Assembly: GCF_004402535.1 (NCBI RefSeq)
Contig: NZ_SOEY01000019.1
Coordinates: 78,446 to 142,445 of the forward strand
Length of the DNA: 64,000 nt
Origin: Cryobacterium glaciale
GTDB lineage: Bacteria > Actinomycetota > Actinomycetes > Actinomycetales > Microbacteriaceae
Direction of reading: 5' to 3'
In this document: in pieces, positions 17,023 through 25,572 of the stretch
Numbering within the stretch: position 1 is the stretch's first letter
How the letters are laid out: each line of letters starts with the position of its first letter
Position numbers and translations under genes: made by a program
The notes under the pieces: model-generated
Database searches by the model: none
The model's input: only the letters and a program-made list of their open reading frames with translations
Told to the model about the DNA's origin: nothing

Positions 17023-18441
17023 TCAGACCATGGCCAGCACCCGGGCCGGGTCGGCGAGGATGGTTCCGATGTCGGAGAGAAAGCGGGACCCCTGCTCGCC
17101 GTCGACCAGGCGATGGTCGAATGACAGGCTGAGGGTGAGCACCTTGCGCAGCGCGACCTGCCCCCGATATGCCCACGGCTGAGAGCGGATGCTGCCCAGC
17201 GCGAGGATCGCCGCCTCGCCCGGGTTGAGAATGGGGGTACCCGCGTCGATGCCGAACACCCCGATATTGGTGATGGTGATCGTGCCGCCGGACAGCGCCG
17301 CCGGGGTGGTCGTTCCGGCCCGGGCGGCCGTGGTGAGTTCGGCGAGCGCGGCGGCCAGGCCGCGCAGGTCGAGCCGGTCGGCGTCGACGATGTTCGGCAC
17401 GAGCAGGCCACGCGGGGTGGCCGCGGCGATGCCGAGGTTCACGTGGTGGAACTGCACGATCTCGCCGGCCGGCTCATCCCACCGGGTGTTCACCGCGGGG
17501 GTGCGGCCGACCGCCAGGCAGAGCGCCTTGGCCACCACGGCAAGGATGCCGATGCCGGCGTCGGCAAACTGGCGGTCAGCGCGCAGGGAATCGAGGAGCT
17601 CGACGGTGGGGGTGACGTCGATGGTGAGGAACTCGGTCACGTGCGGCGCCGTGAACGCGCTCTGGACCATGGCAGCCGCGGTGATTTTGCGCAGGCTCTT
17701 GATCGGCGTGCGGCTCTCGCGCTCCAACGTTTCGGGCCTGGACCGGTCGGGCGGAGCCCCGGGCAGACCGGCCGCCGGCACCGACTCCGTGAGGTGGGCA
17801 CGCACGTCGTCGCGGGTGATCAGGCCGTCGCGTCCGGTTCCGGTGACGGTGGTCAGGTCGATCCCGAGGTCGCGGGCCAGCGCGCGCACCGGCGGCGTCG
17901 AGCGCGGGCGCTCAACAGCGGATGCTGCGGCGGGCGCCACCTGGTCCGGCGCGGCATCCACTGCCGTGGGCGGTTGCGAGGATAGCGCTACCGGCGTATC
18001 CCGGTCAGCTGGAGCAGCCGGATCGGGCGCAGGCCGGTCGGCCACGACCGCAGGGCCGCCACCCGGCCGGGCTCGACGCTGGGGGTGGCCGCCGCGCTCC
18101 ACGGCGGGACCATAGCCGACCAGGTTGGCCTCGCGCTGCTGCACGGGCGCTTCGACCGGGGCTGGAGCATCCACTGCACCGGTGTCAGGGGTATCCGGCT
18201 CGCCGCCGATGTCAAAGCTGACGATCGGTTCGCCCACGTGCACGACGACCCCCGCCGGCTGGTGCAGCACGCGCACCACCCCGGCGAACGGGCTCGGCAG
18301 TTCTACGACCGCCTTGGCCGTCTCAACGTCGGCGATGTGCTGGTTGAGCGTGACCTCGTCGCCCGGCGCCACCAGCCAGGCCACGATCTCGCTCTCGGTG
18401 AGCCCCTCACCGAGGTCGGGCAGCTTGAAGATCTTGATCAT
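17023..18441 (-). CDS. bkdC: branched-chain 2-oxoacid dehydrogenase E2 (dihydrolipoamide acyltransferase)
   Basis: 472 residues. N-terminal lipoyl domain with DVETAKAVVELPSP (the lipoylated Lys at about residue 43), a long Ala/Pro-rich linker, a peripheral-subunit-binding domain (RALARDLGIDLTTV...TRDDV), and the catalytic acyltransferase domain ending in SFDHRLVDGEQG (His and Asp of HxxxDG). It transfers the acyl group from E1 to CoA. The first codons overlap the E1-beta stop (ATGA). No E3 gene is nearby, so a general lipoamide dehydrogenase must serve. Confidence 0.93.
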   Translation of the reverse strand: MIKIFKLPDLGEGLTESEIVAWLVAPGDEVTLNQHIADVETAKAVVELPSPFAGVVRVLHQPAGVVVHVGEPIVSFDIGGEPDTPDTGAVDAPAPVEAPVQQREANLVGYGPAVERGGHPQRRARPGGGPAVVADRPAPDPAAPADRDTPVALSSQPPTAVDAAPDQVAPAAASAVERPRSTPPVRALARDLGIDLTTVTGTGRDGLITRDDVRAHLTESVPAAGLPGAPPDRSRPETLERESRTPIKSLRKITAAAMVQSAFTAPHVTEFLTIDVTPTVELLDSLRADRQFADAGIGILAVVAKALCLAVGRTPAVNTRWDEPAGEIVQFHHVNLGIAAATPRGLLVPNIVDADRLDLRGLAAALAELTTAARAGTTTPAALSGGTITITNIGVFGIDAGTPILNPGEAAILALGSIRSQPWAYRGQVALRKVLTLSLSFDHRLVDGEQGSRFLSDIGTILADPARVLAMV

Positions 18442-19496
18442 CGTCGCCCCATGACCCGGTCGACGCCGTCGAGGATGCGGTCAAGGTCGGGCAGGTGGTG
18501 GCTTTCGAGCTTGGCCGGCGGGTAGGGCACGTCGAAGCCGGTCACCCGTACCGGCGCGGATTCCAGGTAGCTGAAGCAGCGTTCGGTGACGGTCGCGATG
18601 ATCTCGCCGCCGAGACCACCCGACTGGGCCGCCTCGTGCGTCACGACCAGACGCCCGGTCTTACGAACGGATGCCTCCACCACCGCGTAGTCCACCGGTG
18701 ACAGCGAGCGCAGGTCGATGACCTCAATCGACACGCCCTCGTCCAAGGCGGCGAGCGCCGCGTCGCGCGCCGTGGACAGGAGCGCACCGTAGGCGAGGAG
18801 CGTGACGTCCGTTCCTGGACACACGACGACGGCCTGGTCCATCGGGGCACCCAGCTCGGGCACGACCTCGCCCTTCACGTGGTAGCGACGCTTGGGCTCG
18901 AAGTAGAGCACCGGGTCATCGCTCGCGATGGCCTGCCGGATGAGACTGTAGGCATCCTGCGCGTTGGAGACGGCGATCACGCGTAGGCCGGAGGTGTGGG
19001 TGAAGTACGCCTCCGGTGATTCGGAGTGGTGTTCGGCCGCTCCGATGCCGCCGCCGAACGGCACTCGGATGGTGATCGGCATGCGCACGGCGCCCTGGGT
19101 GCGGTAGTGGAATTTGGCGACCTGGCTGACGATCTGGTCGAAGCCGGGAAAGATGAAGCCGTCGAACTGGATCTCGCAGACCGGCCGGTAGCCGCGGTAG
19201 GCGAGGCCGACCGCGGTGCCGATGATGGCGGATTCGGCGAGCGGCGTGTCGATGACCCGGCGAGCGCCGAACTGGGCGAGCAGGTCGCTCGTCACCCGAA
19301 AGACACCGCCGAGGGCTCCGATGTCTTCGCCGAGCAGCACGACCTTGGGGTCGTCGAGCATGGCCTGGCGCAGGCCCTCGTTGATGGCCTTGCCCATGGT
19401 AAGGGTTTTCGTCTCGCTGAGCGGGGTGGGAGTCGGCGCGGTGAGGCCGGGAACGGTCGACACCGTGGCTGGGGTCATCAGGGTGGTCATGGTCAT
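18438..19496 (-). CDS. bkdB: branched-chain 2-oxoacid dehydrogenase E1 beta
   Basis: About 352 residues of the transketolase-type E1 beta subunit: VVLLGEDIGALGGVFRVT, DTPLAESAIIGTAVGLA, and GGGIGAAEHHSESPEAYF in the active-site region. It forms the heterotetrameric E1 with the adjacent alpha subunit and decarboxylates the 2-oxoacids of Val, Leu and Ile with thiamine diphosphate. Start choice is open: GTG at 19499 and ATG at 19496 both overlap the alpha stop, with AAGG upstream; another ATG lies at 19487. The first 25 residues are Thr/Pro-rich and variable. Confidence 0.93.
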   Translation of the reverse strand: MTMTTLMTPATVSTVPGLTAPTPTPLSETKTLTMGKAINEGLRQAMLDDPKVVLLGEDIGALGGVFRVTSDLLAQFGARRVIDTPLAESAIIGTAVGLAYRGYRPVCEIQFDGFIFPGFDQIVSQVAKFHYRTQGAVRMPITIRVPFGGGIGAAEHHSESPEAYFTHTSGLRVIAVSNAQDAYSLIRQAIASDDPVLYFEPKRRYHVKGEVVPELGAPMDQAVVVCPGTDVTLLAYGALLSTARDAALAALDEGVSIEVIDLRSLSPVDYAVVEASVRKTGRLVVTHEAAQSGGLGGEIIATVTERCFSYLESAPVRVTGFDVPYPPAKLESHHLPDLDRILDGVDRVMGRR

Positions 19497-20611
19497 CACG
19501 CCTTTCCGTTCTGTTCTAAACCGCTCTGTCCTGCGCCGCCGAAGCTCGTGAGATACCCGGCGTAGTCGGTGCGCTGGCGTTCGAGGGTGGCGTTGGGGGT
19601 GACGTAGACGTGGTCGAACACGCTCAGCGGCTCGGGGTCCGGCATGCCGATACAGCCGGCGCGCAGTTCGGCGGCCGCATCGTCGGCGAGAGCCTGGGTG
19701 GCCGCCTCGGAGTCGGGGGTGATCTCCCCCAGCGTCGTCAGCAGCCGGTGCAGGCGCAGCAGGGGGTCACGCGTCTTCCACTCGGCGAGTTCGGCCGGGT
19801 CGCGGTAGCGGGTGGGGTCATCCGCTGTGGTGTGCGGCCCCATGCGATAGGTGACGGCTTCGATGAAGGTGGGGCCGCCGCCGGTGCGGGCTCGGTCGAG
19901 GGCGATGCGGGTGGCTGCCATGACCGCGATCACGTCGTTGCCATCGATGCGCAGGCTCGGGATGCCGAAACCCGGCGCGCGATCGGCGATGTTGCGGTGC
20001 GCCTGCACCCCGACCGGTTCGGAGATGGCCCACTGGTTGTTCTGGCAGAAGAAGACCACCGGCGCCTGGAAGCTCGCCGCGAAGACCATGGCCTCGTTGA
20101 CGTCGCCCTGGCTGGTGGCGCCGTCACCGAAGTAGGTGATGGCGACGGAGTCGACCTCGTCGCGCTGGGCACCGAGGGCCCAGCCGGTGGCGTGCAGGGT
20201 CTGCGCGCCGATGATGATTGCCGGGGTGGCCATATTGACCGTGTACGGGTCCCAGCCGGACTGGGCGTTGCCGCGCCAGACCTTGACGATGTCGGTGAGG
20301 TTCACGCCTCGGCAGTAGGCGACCGCGTTCTCGCGGTAGCTCGGAAAGATGAAGTCGTCACTGCGCAGGGAGCGGGCGGAACCGACCTGCGCGGCTTCCT
20401 GGCCGAGCAGCGGCGGCCACAGGCCGAGTTCGCCCTGGCGTTGCAGGGCGGTCGCCTCGGTGTCGATGCGGCGCACCACGACCATGTCGCGGTACAGCGC
20501 GAGCAGGGCCGGGCCATCGAGGTCTTCGACCCACGGGTCGAATTCGCAGGCCGGTATCCGCTCGCCGCCGAGCGAGAGGAGTTGCACCGGCTGAGACGAG
20601 AAATCAATCAT
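19496..20611 (-). CDS. bkdA: branched-chain 2-oxoacid dehydrogenase E1 alpha
   Basis: 371 residues. The thiamine diphosphate motif GDGATSQGDVNEA...NNQWAIS is complete, and FPSYRENAVAYCRG and YRMGPHTTADDPTRY match E1 alpha of the branched-chain complex. First gene of bkdABC on the minus strand, preceded by a CGGAG ribosome site and a candidate promoter, and divergent from an Lrp/AsnC regulator. Its products (isovaleryl-, isobutyryl- and 2-methylbutyryl-CoA) feed the acyl-CoA dehydrogenase operon at 9-15 kb. Confidence 0.94.
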   Translation of the reverse strand: MIDFSSQPVQLLSLGGERIPACEFDPWVEDLDGPALLALYRDMVVVRRIDTEATALQRQGELGLWPPLLGQEAAQVGSARSLRSDDFIFPSYRENAVAYCRGVNLTDIVKVWRGNAQSGWDPYTVNMATPAIIIGAQTLHATGWALGAQRDEVDSVAITYFGDGATSQGDVNEAMVFAASFQAPVVFFCQNNQWAISEPVGVQAHRNIADRAPGFGIPSLRIDGNDVIAVMAATRIALDRARTGGGPTFIEAVTYRMGPHTTADDPTRYRDPAELAEWKTRDPLLRLHRLLTTLGEITPDSEAATQALADDAAAELRAGCIGMPDPEPLSVFDHVYVTPNATLERQRTDYAGYLTSFGGAGQSGLEQNGKA

Positions 20612-20646
20612 GGGTCGCTCCGAGCGTCATTGCTAAAGTTGACGTG

Positions 20647-20675
20647 AGCCTATGTCGACCCGACAGGGAGCACAA
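20647..20675 (-). promoter_or_regulatory. candidate promoter of bkdABC
   Basis: On the minus strand TTGTGC (20675-20670) and TAGGCT (20652-20647) are separated by exactly 17 bases. A start near 20640 would give a leader of about 29 bases containing the CGGAG ribosome site. The -35 match is only moderate. The region between here and the Lrp start would hold any Lrp sites; I see no clear palindrome. Confidence 0.35.
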
Positions 20676-20742
20676 CCACTTCCAAAAATAGTGAGCAGAG
20701 TGCCCTATTCAGGCGCGGCAGACCGTGTTAATGTTTTGCACT

Positions 20743-21207
20743 ATGTACAGCCTTGACAAGACCGACACAAAGCTCCTCCAGGCGCTCTCCGCCGACCCGC
20801 GCAGCACATTCGTCGCGCTCGCCGACACGCTGGGTCTATCCCGCAATACCGTGCAGGCCCGGATGAAGCGATTGGAAGATTCCGGAGCCTTTCTCGGCTT
20901 CGATCGCCGCATCAATCCGGCCGCGCTCGGCTACCCGCTGACCGCCTTCATCGAGGTGCACGTGCAGCAGAAAAGGCTCGCCCAGATCGTCATCGACCTC
21001 GCGTTGATCCCCGAGATCGTGCAGGCGCACGGCATGAGCGGGCAGGCTGACCTGCTCGTGCGGGTGGTCTGCACGGATGCCGCCGATCTATTCCGTATCG
21101 ACGGAACGATCCTCGCCTGCGACGGGGTCGAACGCACCGAGACCTCGCTCGCGATGGGCGAGGTCATCCCCTATCGCCTCACGCCGTTGCTCGACCGCCG
21201 CGGGTAG
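20743..21207 (+). CDS. Lrp/AsnC family transcriptional regulator
   Basis: About 154 residues. AsnC-type helix-turn-helix at the N-terminus (LDKTDTKLLQALSADPRSTF, then LGLSRNTVQARMKRLEDSG) and a RAM ligand-binding domain with AHGMSGQADLLVRV. Divergent from bkdABC, the standard place for BkdR-type regulators that sense branched-chain amino acids; that role is inferred. Start alternatives are GTG 20725, ATG 20731 and ATG 20743; none has a ribosome site, and 20743 gives the usual short N-terminus before the first helix. Confidence 0.87.
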   Translation: MYSLDKTDTKLLQALSADPRSTFVALADTLGLSRNTVQARMKRLEDSGAFLGFDRRINPAALGYPLTAFIEVHVQQKRLAQIVIDLALIPEIVQAHGMSGQADLLVRVVCTDAADLFRIDGTILACDGVERTETSLAMGEVIPYRLTPLLDRRG

Positions 21208-21217
21208 CCGGATCTAT

Positions 21218-21246
21218 TTGCTAAATTCTTCATATAGTTATATAAA
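21218..21246 (+). promoter_or_regulatory. promoter and operator of the hyc-like operon
   Basis: TTGCTA (21218-21223) and TATAAA (21241-21246) are 17 bases apart, a good sigma-A promoter in an AT-rich island unlike the rest of the window. A perfect inverted repeat, ATATA-GT-TATAT (21232-21243), covers the spacer and the -10 box, as a repressor site would. The string TAT-N3-TATA inside it recurs at the promoter of the ArsR gene downstream of the operon. The leader from about 21253 to 21389 has no gene. Confidence 0.55.
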
Positions 21247-21389
21247 GAAGTAATGAAGTTATTTGCGCTGGTAGTCTTGCACTCAACCAGACGCACCGCA
21301 GAATCCGTCGCCTGCCCAACACCTTCGACTTTCGCGCTCCCCACAGAAGGCACCAGCTTCGTGAACATGCATGCACACCGGGGACTCGT

Positions 21390-21875
21390 ATGAGTTTCCT
21401 GCGATTGGCCACGCTCATTCGTCACGGCGCGCGCATCGCCGAACCGGCACCGCCCGCACCACCGTTGTTGGCCGGAGCCGAGGTCTTCGGCGGCAGTGTG
21501 CAGGTGCGCTTCATCAACGCCGGCGGCTGCAATGACTGTGCCCTCGAAGTGTCGGCCGCCTTCGGACCGGTCTACGACGTGGAACGCTATGGCGCCCGCC
21601 TGGTTCCCTCGCCCCGGCACGCCGACGTGCTCCTCATCGTCGGCAGCGTCACTCGCAACATGGCCGAGCCGCTGCGCCGCACGATCGAGGCCACCCCGAC
21701 CCCCCGGTTCGTGATCGCCGTCGGTGACTGCGCCCTGCACGGCGGCGCCTTCCGCGACGGCTACGGCATCATGGGGCCGGTGTCCGACTTCGTGCACGTC
21801 GACATCGAGGTTCCGGGGAGTCCGCCGGAACCGGCCGATATCGTGCGGGCGCTGCGCCGGATGACCGGCCGATGA
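21390..21875 (+). CDS. hydrogenase-4/NuoB-like small subunit of an energy-converting complex
   Basis: 161 residues, related to HyfI/HycG and NuoB, the subunit that carries the iron-sulfur cluster next to the catalytic site. Visible: INAGGCNDCALE (Cys47 and Cys50) and GDCALHGGAF (Cys114). The fourth ligand, normally in a GCPP motif, reads GSPP here (Ser144), so the cluster would be three-Cys/Ser, altered or absent. Good GGGGA ribosome site. It overlaps the next gene by ATGA and opens a six-gene operon. By order it corresponds to M. tuberculosis Rv0082. Confidence 0.82.
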   Translation: MSFLRLATLIRHGARIAEPAPPAPPLLAGAEVFGGSVQVRFINAGGCNDCALEVSAAFGPVYDVERYGARLVPSPRHADVLLIVGSVTRNMAEPLRRTIEATPTPRFVIAVGDCALHGGAFRDGYGIMGPVSDFVHVDIEVPGSPPEPADIVRALRRMTGR

Positions 21876-23950
21876 CCGGCATCGGAGTCGGCCTGCTCCT
21901 GCACACCCAGACCGGAACGGGCCACCTACTGCAAACCGGCATCGGAGCCGGTCTGCTCCTGCAACTGGGCCTCGGCGCGCTGGCCGTCGTGAGCGCCCTC
22001 CTGGCGGCACCGTCCCTGCGGTCGCGGGCGGGGGGTATCCTCTGCACCCTCATCGCCGTGACCGGCTTTGCCACCGGCCTCGCCGCCCTGCTCGGTGCCA
22101 CCGGAGGTCTGCTCATTCCGATCGCCCTGCCGATGGACCCGCTCCTGCTGGCCCCCGACCGCCTCGGCGGCCTGTTCATGCTCATCGTCTCCGGCGTCGG
22201 CATCCTCGTCTCGCTCTACTCGATGGGCTCCACTCGCGGGCCCGACGCGAGCCGCACCGCCTGGGTCGCCATGCCGGTGTTCCTCGTGGGCATGCAGCTC
22301 GTACCGGCCGCCACAGACTCGGTCTCATTCCTGCTGGCCTGGGAGATCATGACCCTCGGCTCCACCGTGCTGCTGCTGGCCGACCATGCCAGCCGCGCCA
22401 CCGTCGCCTCCGCCGGCATCTGGTACTCGGCCATGTCGCAGTTGAGTTTCTTCTTCATCCTCGCCGGATTCGCCGTGCTCGCCGCAGCGTCGGGCGGAAC
22501 CAGCTTCACCAACCTGCAGGCCATCGAACCCGGCTCCTGGGCGGCGAATGTGGCCTTTGTGCTCTTTTTGCTCGGTTTCGGCGGCAAGGCCGAACTCGTG
22601 CCGCTGCACGTGTGGGTGCCCCGGGTGCTGCCCGAAGCGCCCAGCCACGTCTCGGCCGCGATGAGCGGCGCCATGGTCAAGATCGGCGTGTACGGCGGCC
22701 TGCTCGTCTGCGTGCGCCTGCTGCCGGACGGCCCGGCCTGGTGGGGCATCGCGATCATGCTGGTCGGCGGCGCCTCCGCTCTCTACGGCATCCTGCAGGC
22801 CTCCGTGTCGAGCGATCTCAAGGTACTGCTCGCCTATTCGACGACCGAGAACATGGGTCTGGTCTTTCTCGGACTCGGAGCGAGCATGCTGCTGCGTGGT
22901 TACGACGCGCAAGCGGCAGCGGATGCCGCCCTCGTCGCAGCCCTGCTGCTCGCCGTCAGCCACGCCGCGTTCAAATCCACCCTGTTCCTCGGCGCCGGCG
23001 CGATCATCCACGCCACCGGGGAACGCAACCTGGACCGCCTCGGCGGGCTCGGTGCCCGCATGCCCGTGACCGCCGCCGCGTTCGGCATCGCAAGCCTCGG
23101 CGCCGCCGCCATCCCGATTACGAGCGGCTTCGTCGCCGAGTGGATGCTGCTGCAGTCACTCATCCACGGCGGTCGTCTCGACGGTGCGGTCGTCTCGGTC
23201 GCGGCATCCGTTGCCATGCCCCTCGCCGTCGCCGTGATCGCTCTCACCGCCGGCCTCGCCCTGCTCACCTTCGTCAAGGCCTACGGCATCGCCTTTCTCG
23301 CCCGCCCGCGCAGCAGTGCCGCAGCGGATGCCCGCGAGGTCTCGCCGCTCATGCAGCTGGCCCTCGTCCTCGGCGCGCTTTTCGTGCTCGCCCTGGGGCT
23401 GCTCCCCGGGCCGGTCGCCGCGCTCGTGGCGCACACGGTCAGCCCGAGCCCGACGGCCGCGGTCCAGGCGGTCGGCCTCGGCGGGGTGTCGCTGCCGGGC
23501 ATCGGCGCGGTACTCGACCCGATCATGCTCGTCATACTGTCAGCCCTCGTCGCCATCCCGGTGATCGTGTCGATCATCGTGTCGGCCCGTCGGCATCCGC
23601 ACCGCACCATCGACCTGCCCTGGGGCGGCGGCGGCTCCCGGGCGCGGCCGCGCATGCAGTACACCGCGACCTCCTACGCCGAACCGCTCGTTCGGGTCTT
23701 CGACGACGTGCTCAAGCCGTCGCGCGACGTGCAGGTCACCCATGTGGCCGAGTCGCGCTACCTGGTGGAACGGGTGCAGGTGGAACAACGCGTTTCTGAC
23801 GTCTTCGAAACCCGACTGTACCGGCCCGTGCTCAACCTGTTCCAACGTTATGGAATCGTCGTGCGGCATGTCGCCAACGGCAGCATCCATCGGTACCTGT
23901 CCTACTCTTTCGTCGCTCTTCTGATCGTGCTGATTGTGGTCTCGCTATGA
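21872..23950 (+). CDS. HyfB/NuoL-like membrane proton-pumping subunit
   Basis: 692 residues, about 14-16 hydrophobic segments. The Mrp/NuoL antiporter-type core is clear: the lysine in GFGGKAELVPLHVWVP, then APSHVSAAMSGAMVKIGVYG with its conserved Lys. LKVLLAYSTTENMG and HAAFKSTLFLGAGA follow. A hydrophilic stretch at about 575-665 precedes a last membrane helix. The first 30 residues hold a near-repeat (TGIGVGLLLH then TGIGAGLLLQ) that arises from a 60-base duplication. It translocates ions in the membrane arm. Corresponds by order to Rv0083. Confidence 0.88.
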   Translation: MTGIGVGLLLHTQTGTGHLLQTGIGAGLLLQLGLGALAVVSALLAAPSLRSRAGGILCTLIAVTGFATGLAALLGATGGLLIPIALPMDPLLLAPDRLGGLFMLIVSGVGILVSLYSMGSTRGPDASRTAWVAMPVFLVGMQLVPAATDSVSFLLAWEIMTLGSTVLLLADHASRATVASAGIWYSAMSQLSFFFILAGFAVLAAASGGTSFTNLQAIEPGSWAANVAFVLFLLGFGGKAELVPLHVWVPRVLPEAPSHVSAAMSGAMVKIGVYGGLLVCVRLLPDGPAWWGIAIMLVGGASALYGILQASVSSDLKVLLAYSTTENMGLVFLGLGASMLLRGYDAQAAADAALVAALLLAVSHAAFKSTLFLGAGAIIHATGERNLDRLGGLGARMPVTAAAFGIASLGAAAIPITSGFVAEWMLLQSLIHGGRLDGAVVSVAASVAMPLAVAVIALTAGLALLTFVKAYGIAFLARPRSSAAADAREVSPLMQLALVLGALFVLALGLLPGPVAALVAHTVSPSPTAAVQAVGLGGVSLPGIGAVLDPIMLVILSALVAIPVIVSIIVSARRHPHRTIDLPWGGGGSRARPRMQYTATSYAEPLVRVFDDVLKPSRDVQVTHVAESRYLVERVQVEQRVSDVFETRLYRPVLNLFQRYGIVVRHVANGSIHRYLSYSFVALLIVLIVVSL

Positions 23951-24900
23951 ACGCCGCTTCGAGCGCCATCATCATCGCCTTCGTGCAGGTCGTGCTGTTC
24001 GTCTTCCTCGCCCCGCTGCTCATGGGTGTGATCCGCCAGGTGCGGGCCACCATCGAGGGTCGCGCCGGCGCCGGAATCTGGCAGCCGTGGCGTGACGTGC
24101 GCAAGCTGCTCGCCAAAGACCCGGTGCGCGCCGAAGGCAGCAGTTGGATGCTCAAGGCCGGGCCGGTCGCCCTGATGGTCTCGAGCCTGCTGCTCTGCGT
24201 GCTCCTGCCGCTCGTGGGAACCATCCCGTTCCCGTCCATTCCGAGCGACCTGTTCGTCATCGTCTCGGTCATGCTCATCGGCGTGGTCGCGCTCGCGCTG
24301 GTCGGGCTGGACGGCGGCACAGCGTTCGGCGGCATGGGTTCCAGCCGGCACATGACCGTCGCCGCACTCGTCGAACCGACCCTGCTGCTCGCGGTCTACG
24401 CCCTGTCGATCCCGGCCCAAACGAGCACCATCTCGGCCATCGTCGAAACCCGGCTGTTCTCCCCTGCGGTCATCATCTCTCCGGTCAGCGTGCTCGCCCT
24501 CGTGGCCCTGTCGATCGCGATCATGGCCGAAACCGCTCGGCTGCCCGTCGACAATCCGGGCACCCACCTCGAACTGACCATGCTGCACGAGGCGATGACT
24601 CTCGAAGCGAGCGGCCGCGACCTGGCCTGGCTCGAAGTCGGCTCCTGGCTGAAACTGGCCGCCCTGCTCGGCCTGGTCAGCAACCTGGTCGTACCGTGGG
24701 GTGTCGTCACCGATTTCAGCGCCCTCGGTCTCGCGATCGGCGTTGTCAGCATCGCCGTCAAGGTACTCGTGCTCGGTGTTCTGCTCAGTGTCGGCGAGAT
24801 CTTTTTGGCCAAGGTGCGCCTGTTCCAGGTGCCCGAGCTGCTCGCCGGTTCCTTTGCCCTCGCCTTCCTGGCCGTCACCGCCTCCTACCTGGTCGCCTGA
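23947..24900 (+). CDS. HycD/HyfC/NuoH-like membrane subunit
   Basis: 317 residues, eight or so membrane helices. NuoH-family features: the early GRAGAGIWQPWRDVRKLLAKD loop that contacts the quinone/peripheral arm, MAETARLPVDNPGTHLELTMLHEAM with conserved acidic residues, and a C-terminal helix bundle. In complex I and group 4 hydrogenases this subunit anchors the catalytic arm to the membrane. The start overlaps the previous stop (ATGA). Corresponds to hycD/Rv0084. Confidence 0.9.
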   Translation: MNAASSAIIIAFVQVVLFVFLAPLLMGVIRQVRATIEGRAGAGIWQPWRDVRKLLAKDPVRAEGSSWMLKAGPVALMVSSLLLCVLLPLVGTIPFPSIPSDLFVIVSVMLIGVVALALVGLDGGTAFGGMGSSRHMTVAALVEPTLLLAVYALSIPAQTSTISAIVETRLFSPAVIISPVSVLALVALSIAIMAETARLPVDNPGTHLELTMLHEAMTLEASGRDLAWLEVGSWLKLAALLGLVSNLVVPWGVVTDFSALGLAIGVVSIAVKVLVLGVLLSVGEIFLAKVRLFQVPELLAGSFALAFLAVTASYLVA

Positions 24901-24912
24901 GGAGCATCCGTC

Positions 24913-25572
24913 GTGTTTGAAACTTTCTATCCCCAGCTGATCGGCCTCTGCACCGGCGCCCTGCTACTCACGAGCGCCCTCATGGTCTGGCGCCATTCCC
25001 TGCTCGCGTCCATTCGGCTGCTCGCCCTGCAGGGCATGGCCCTCGCCGCGCTCGTCGCGGTGATCGGCATCGCCGAGGGCGAGCCGGAGCTCGTGCTCGT
25101 GTCGCTGCTGATTCTTTCGGTGAAGGGCGTCGGCCTGCCCTGGGTGCTCGCGCACCAGTCCAAGGCTTCGATCAAGCAGATCCAGGAATCGCCCCGGCTC
25201 AACCCGACCGCCGCGCTGCTCGCCGTCACCCTGCTGACCATCCTCAGCTACGTCGTGGTCAGCCGCGTCTTCGGCCTCGGCGACACGACGACCGGTCATG
25301 CCGCACCAATCGGCCTGGCCATGGTGCTGATCGGCTTTCTCCTGCTGATCAGCCGGCGGCGGGCGCGCTCCCAGCTCATCGGCTTTCTGCTGCTCGACAA
25401 TGGCATCGCCACCCTCGCGTTCCTGACCAGCGGCGGCGTGCCGATCCTGCTGGAGTTCGCGGTCTCCCTCGACGTGCTGCTGGTCGTGCTCATCCTGCAC
25501 GTTTTCGCCGGCCGTATGCGCACCAAGTTCGGCGGCACGGCCGTCGATCAGCTCAGAGAGTTGCACGACTGA
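24913..25572 (+). CDS. HyfE/HycP-like membrane subunit
   Basis: 219 residues with about seven helices, related to HyfE, whose C-terminal part resembles NuoK. It starts with GTG after GGAG and overlaps the next gene by TGATG. The last segment, DVLLVVLILHVFAGRM, is typical of the family. Presumed structural part of the proton channel between the HycD-like and HyfF-like subunits. Corresponds to hycP/Rv0085. Confidence 0.85.
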   Translation: MFETFYPQLIGLCTGALLLTSALMVWRHSLLASIRLLALQGMALAALVAVIGIAEGEPELVLVSLLILSVKGVGLPWVLAHQSKASIKQIQESPRLNPTAALLAVTLLTILSYVVVSRVFGLGDTTTGHAAPIGLAMVLIGFLLLISRRRARSQLIGFLLLDNGIATLAFLTSGGVPILLEFAVSLDVLLVVLILHVFAGRMRTKFGGTAVDQLRELHD

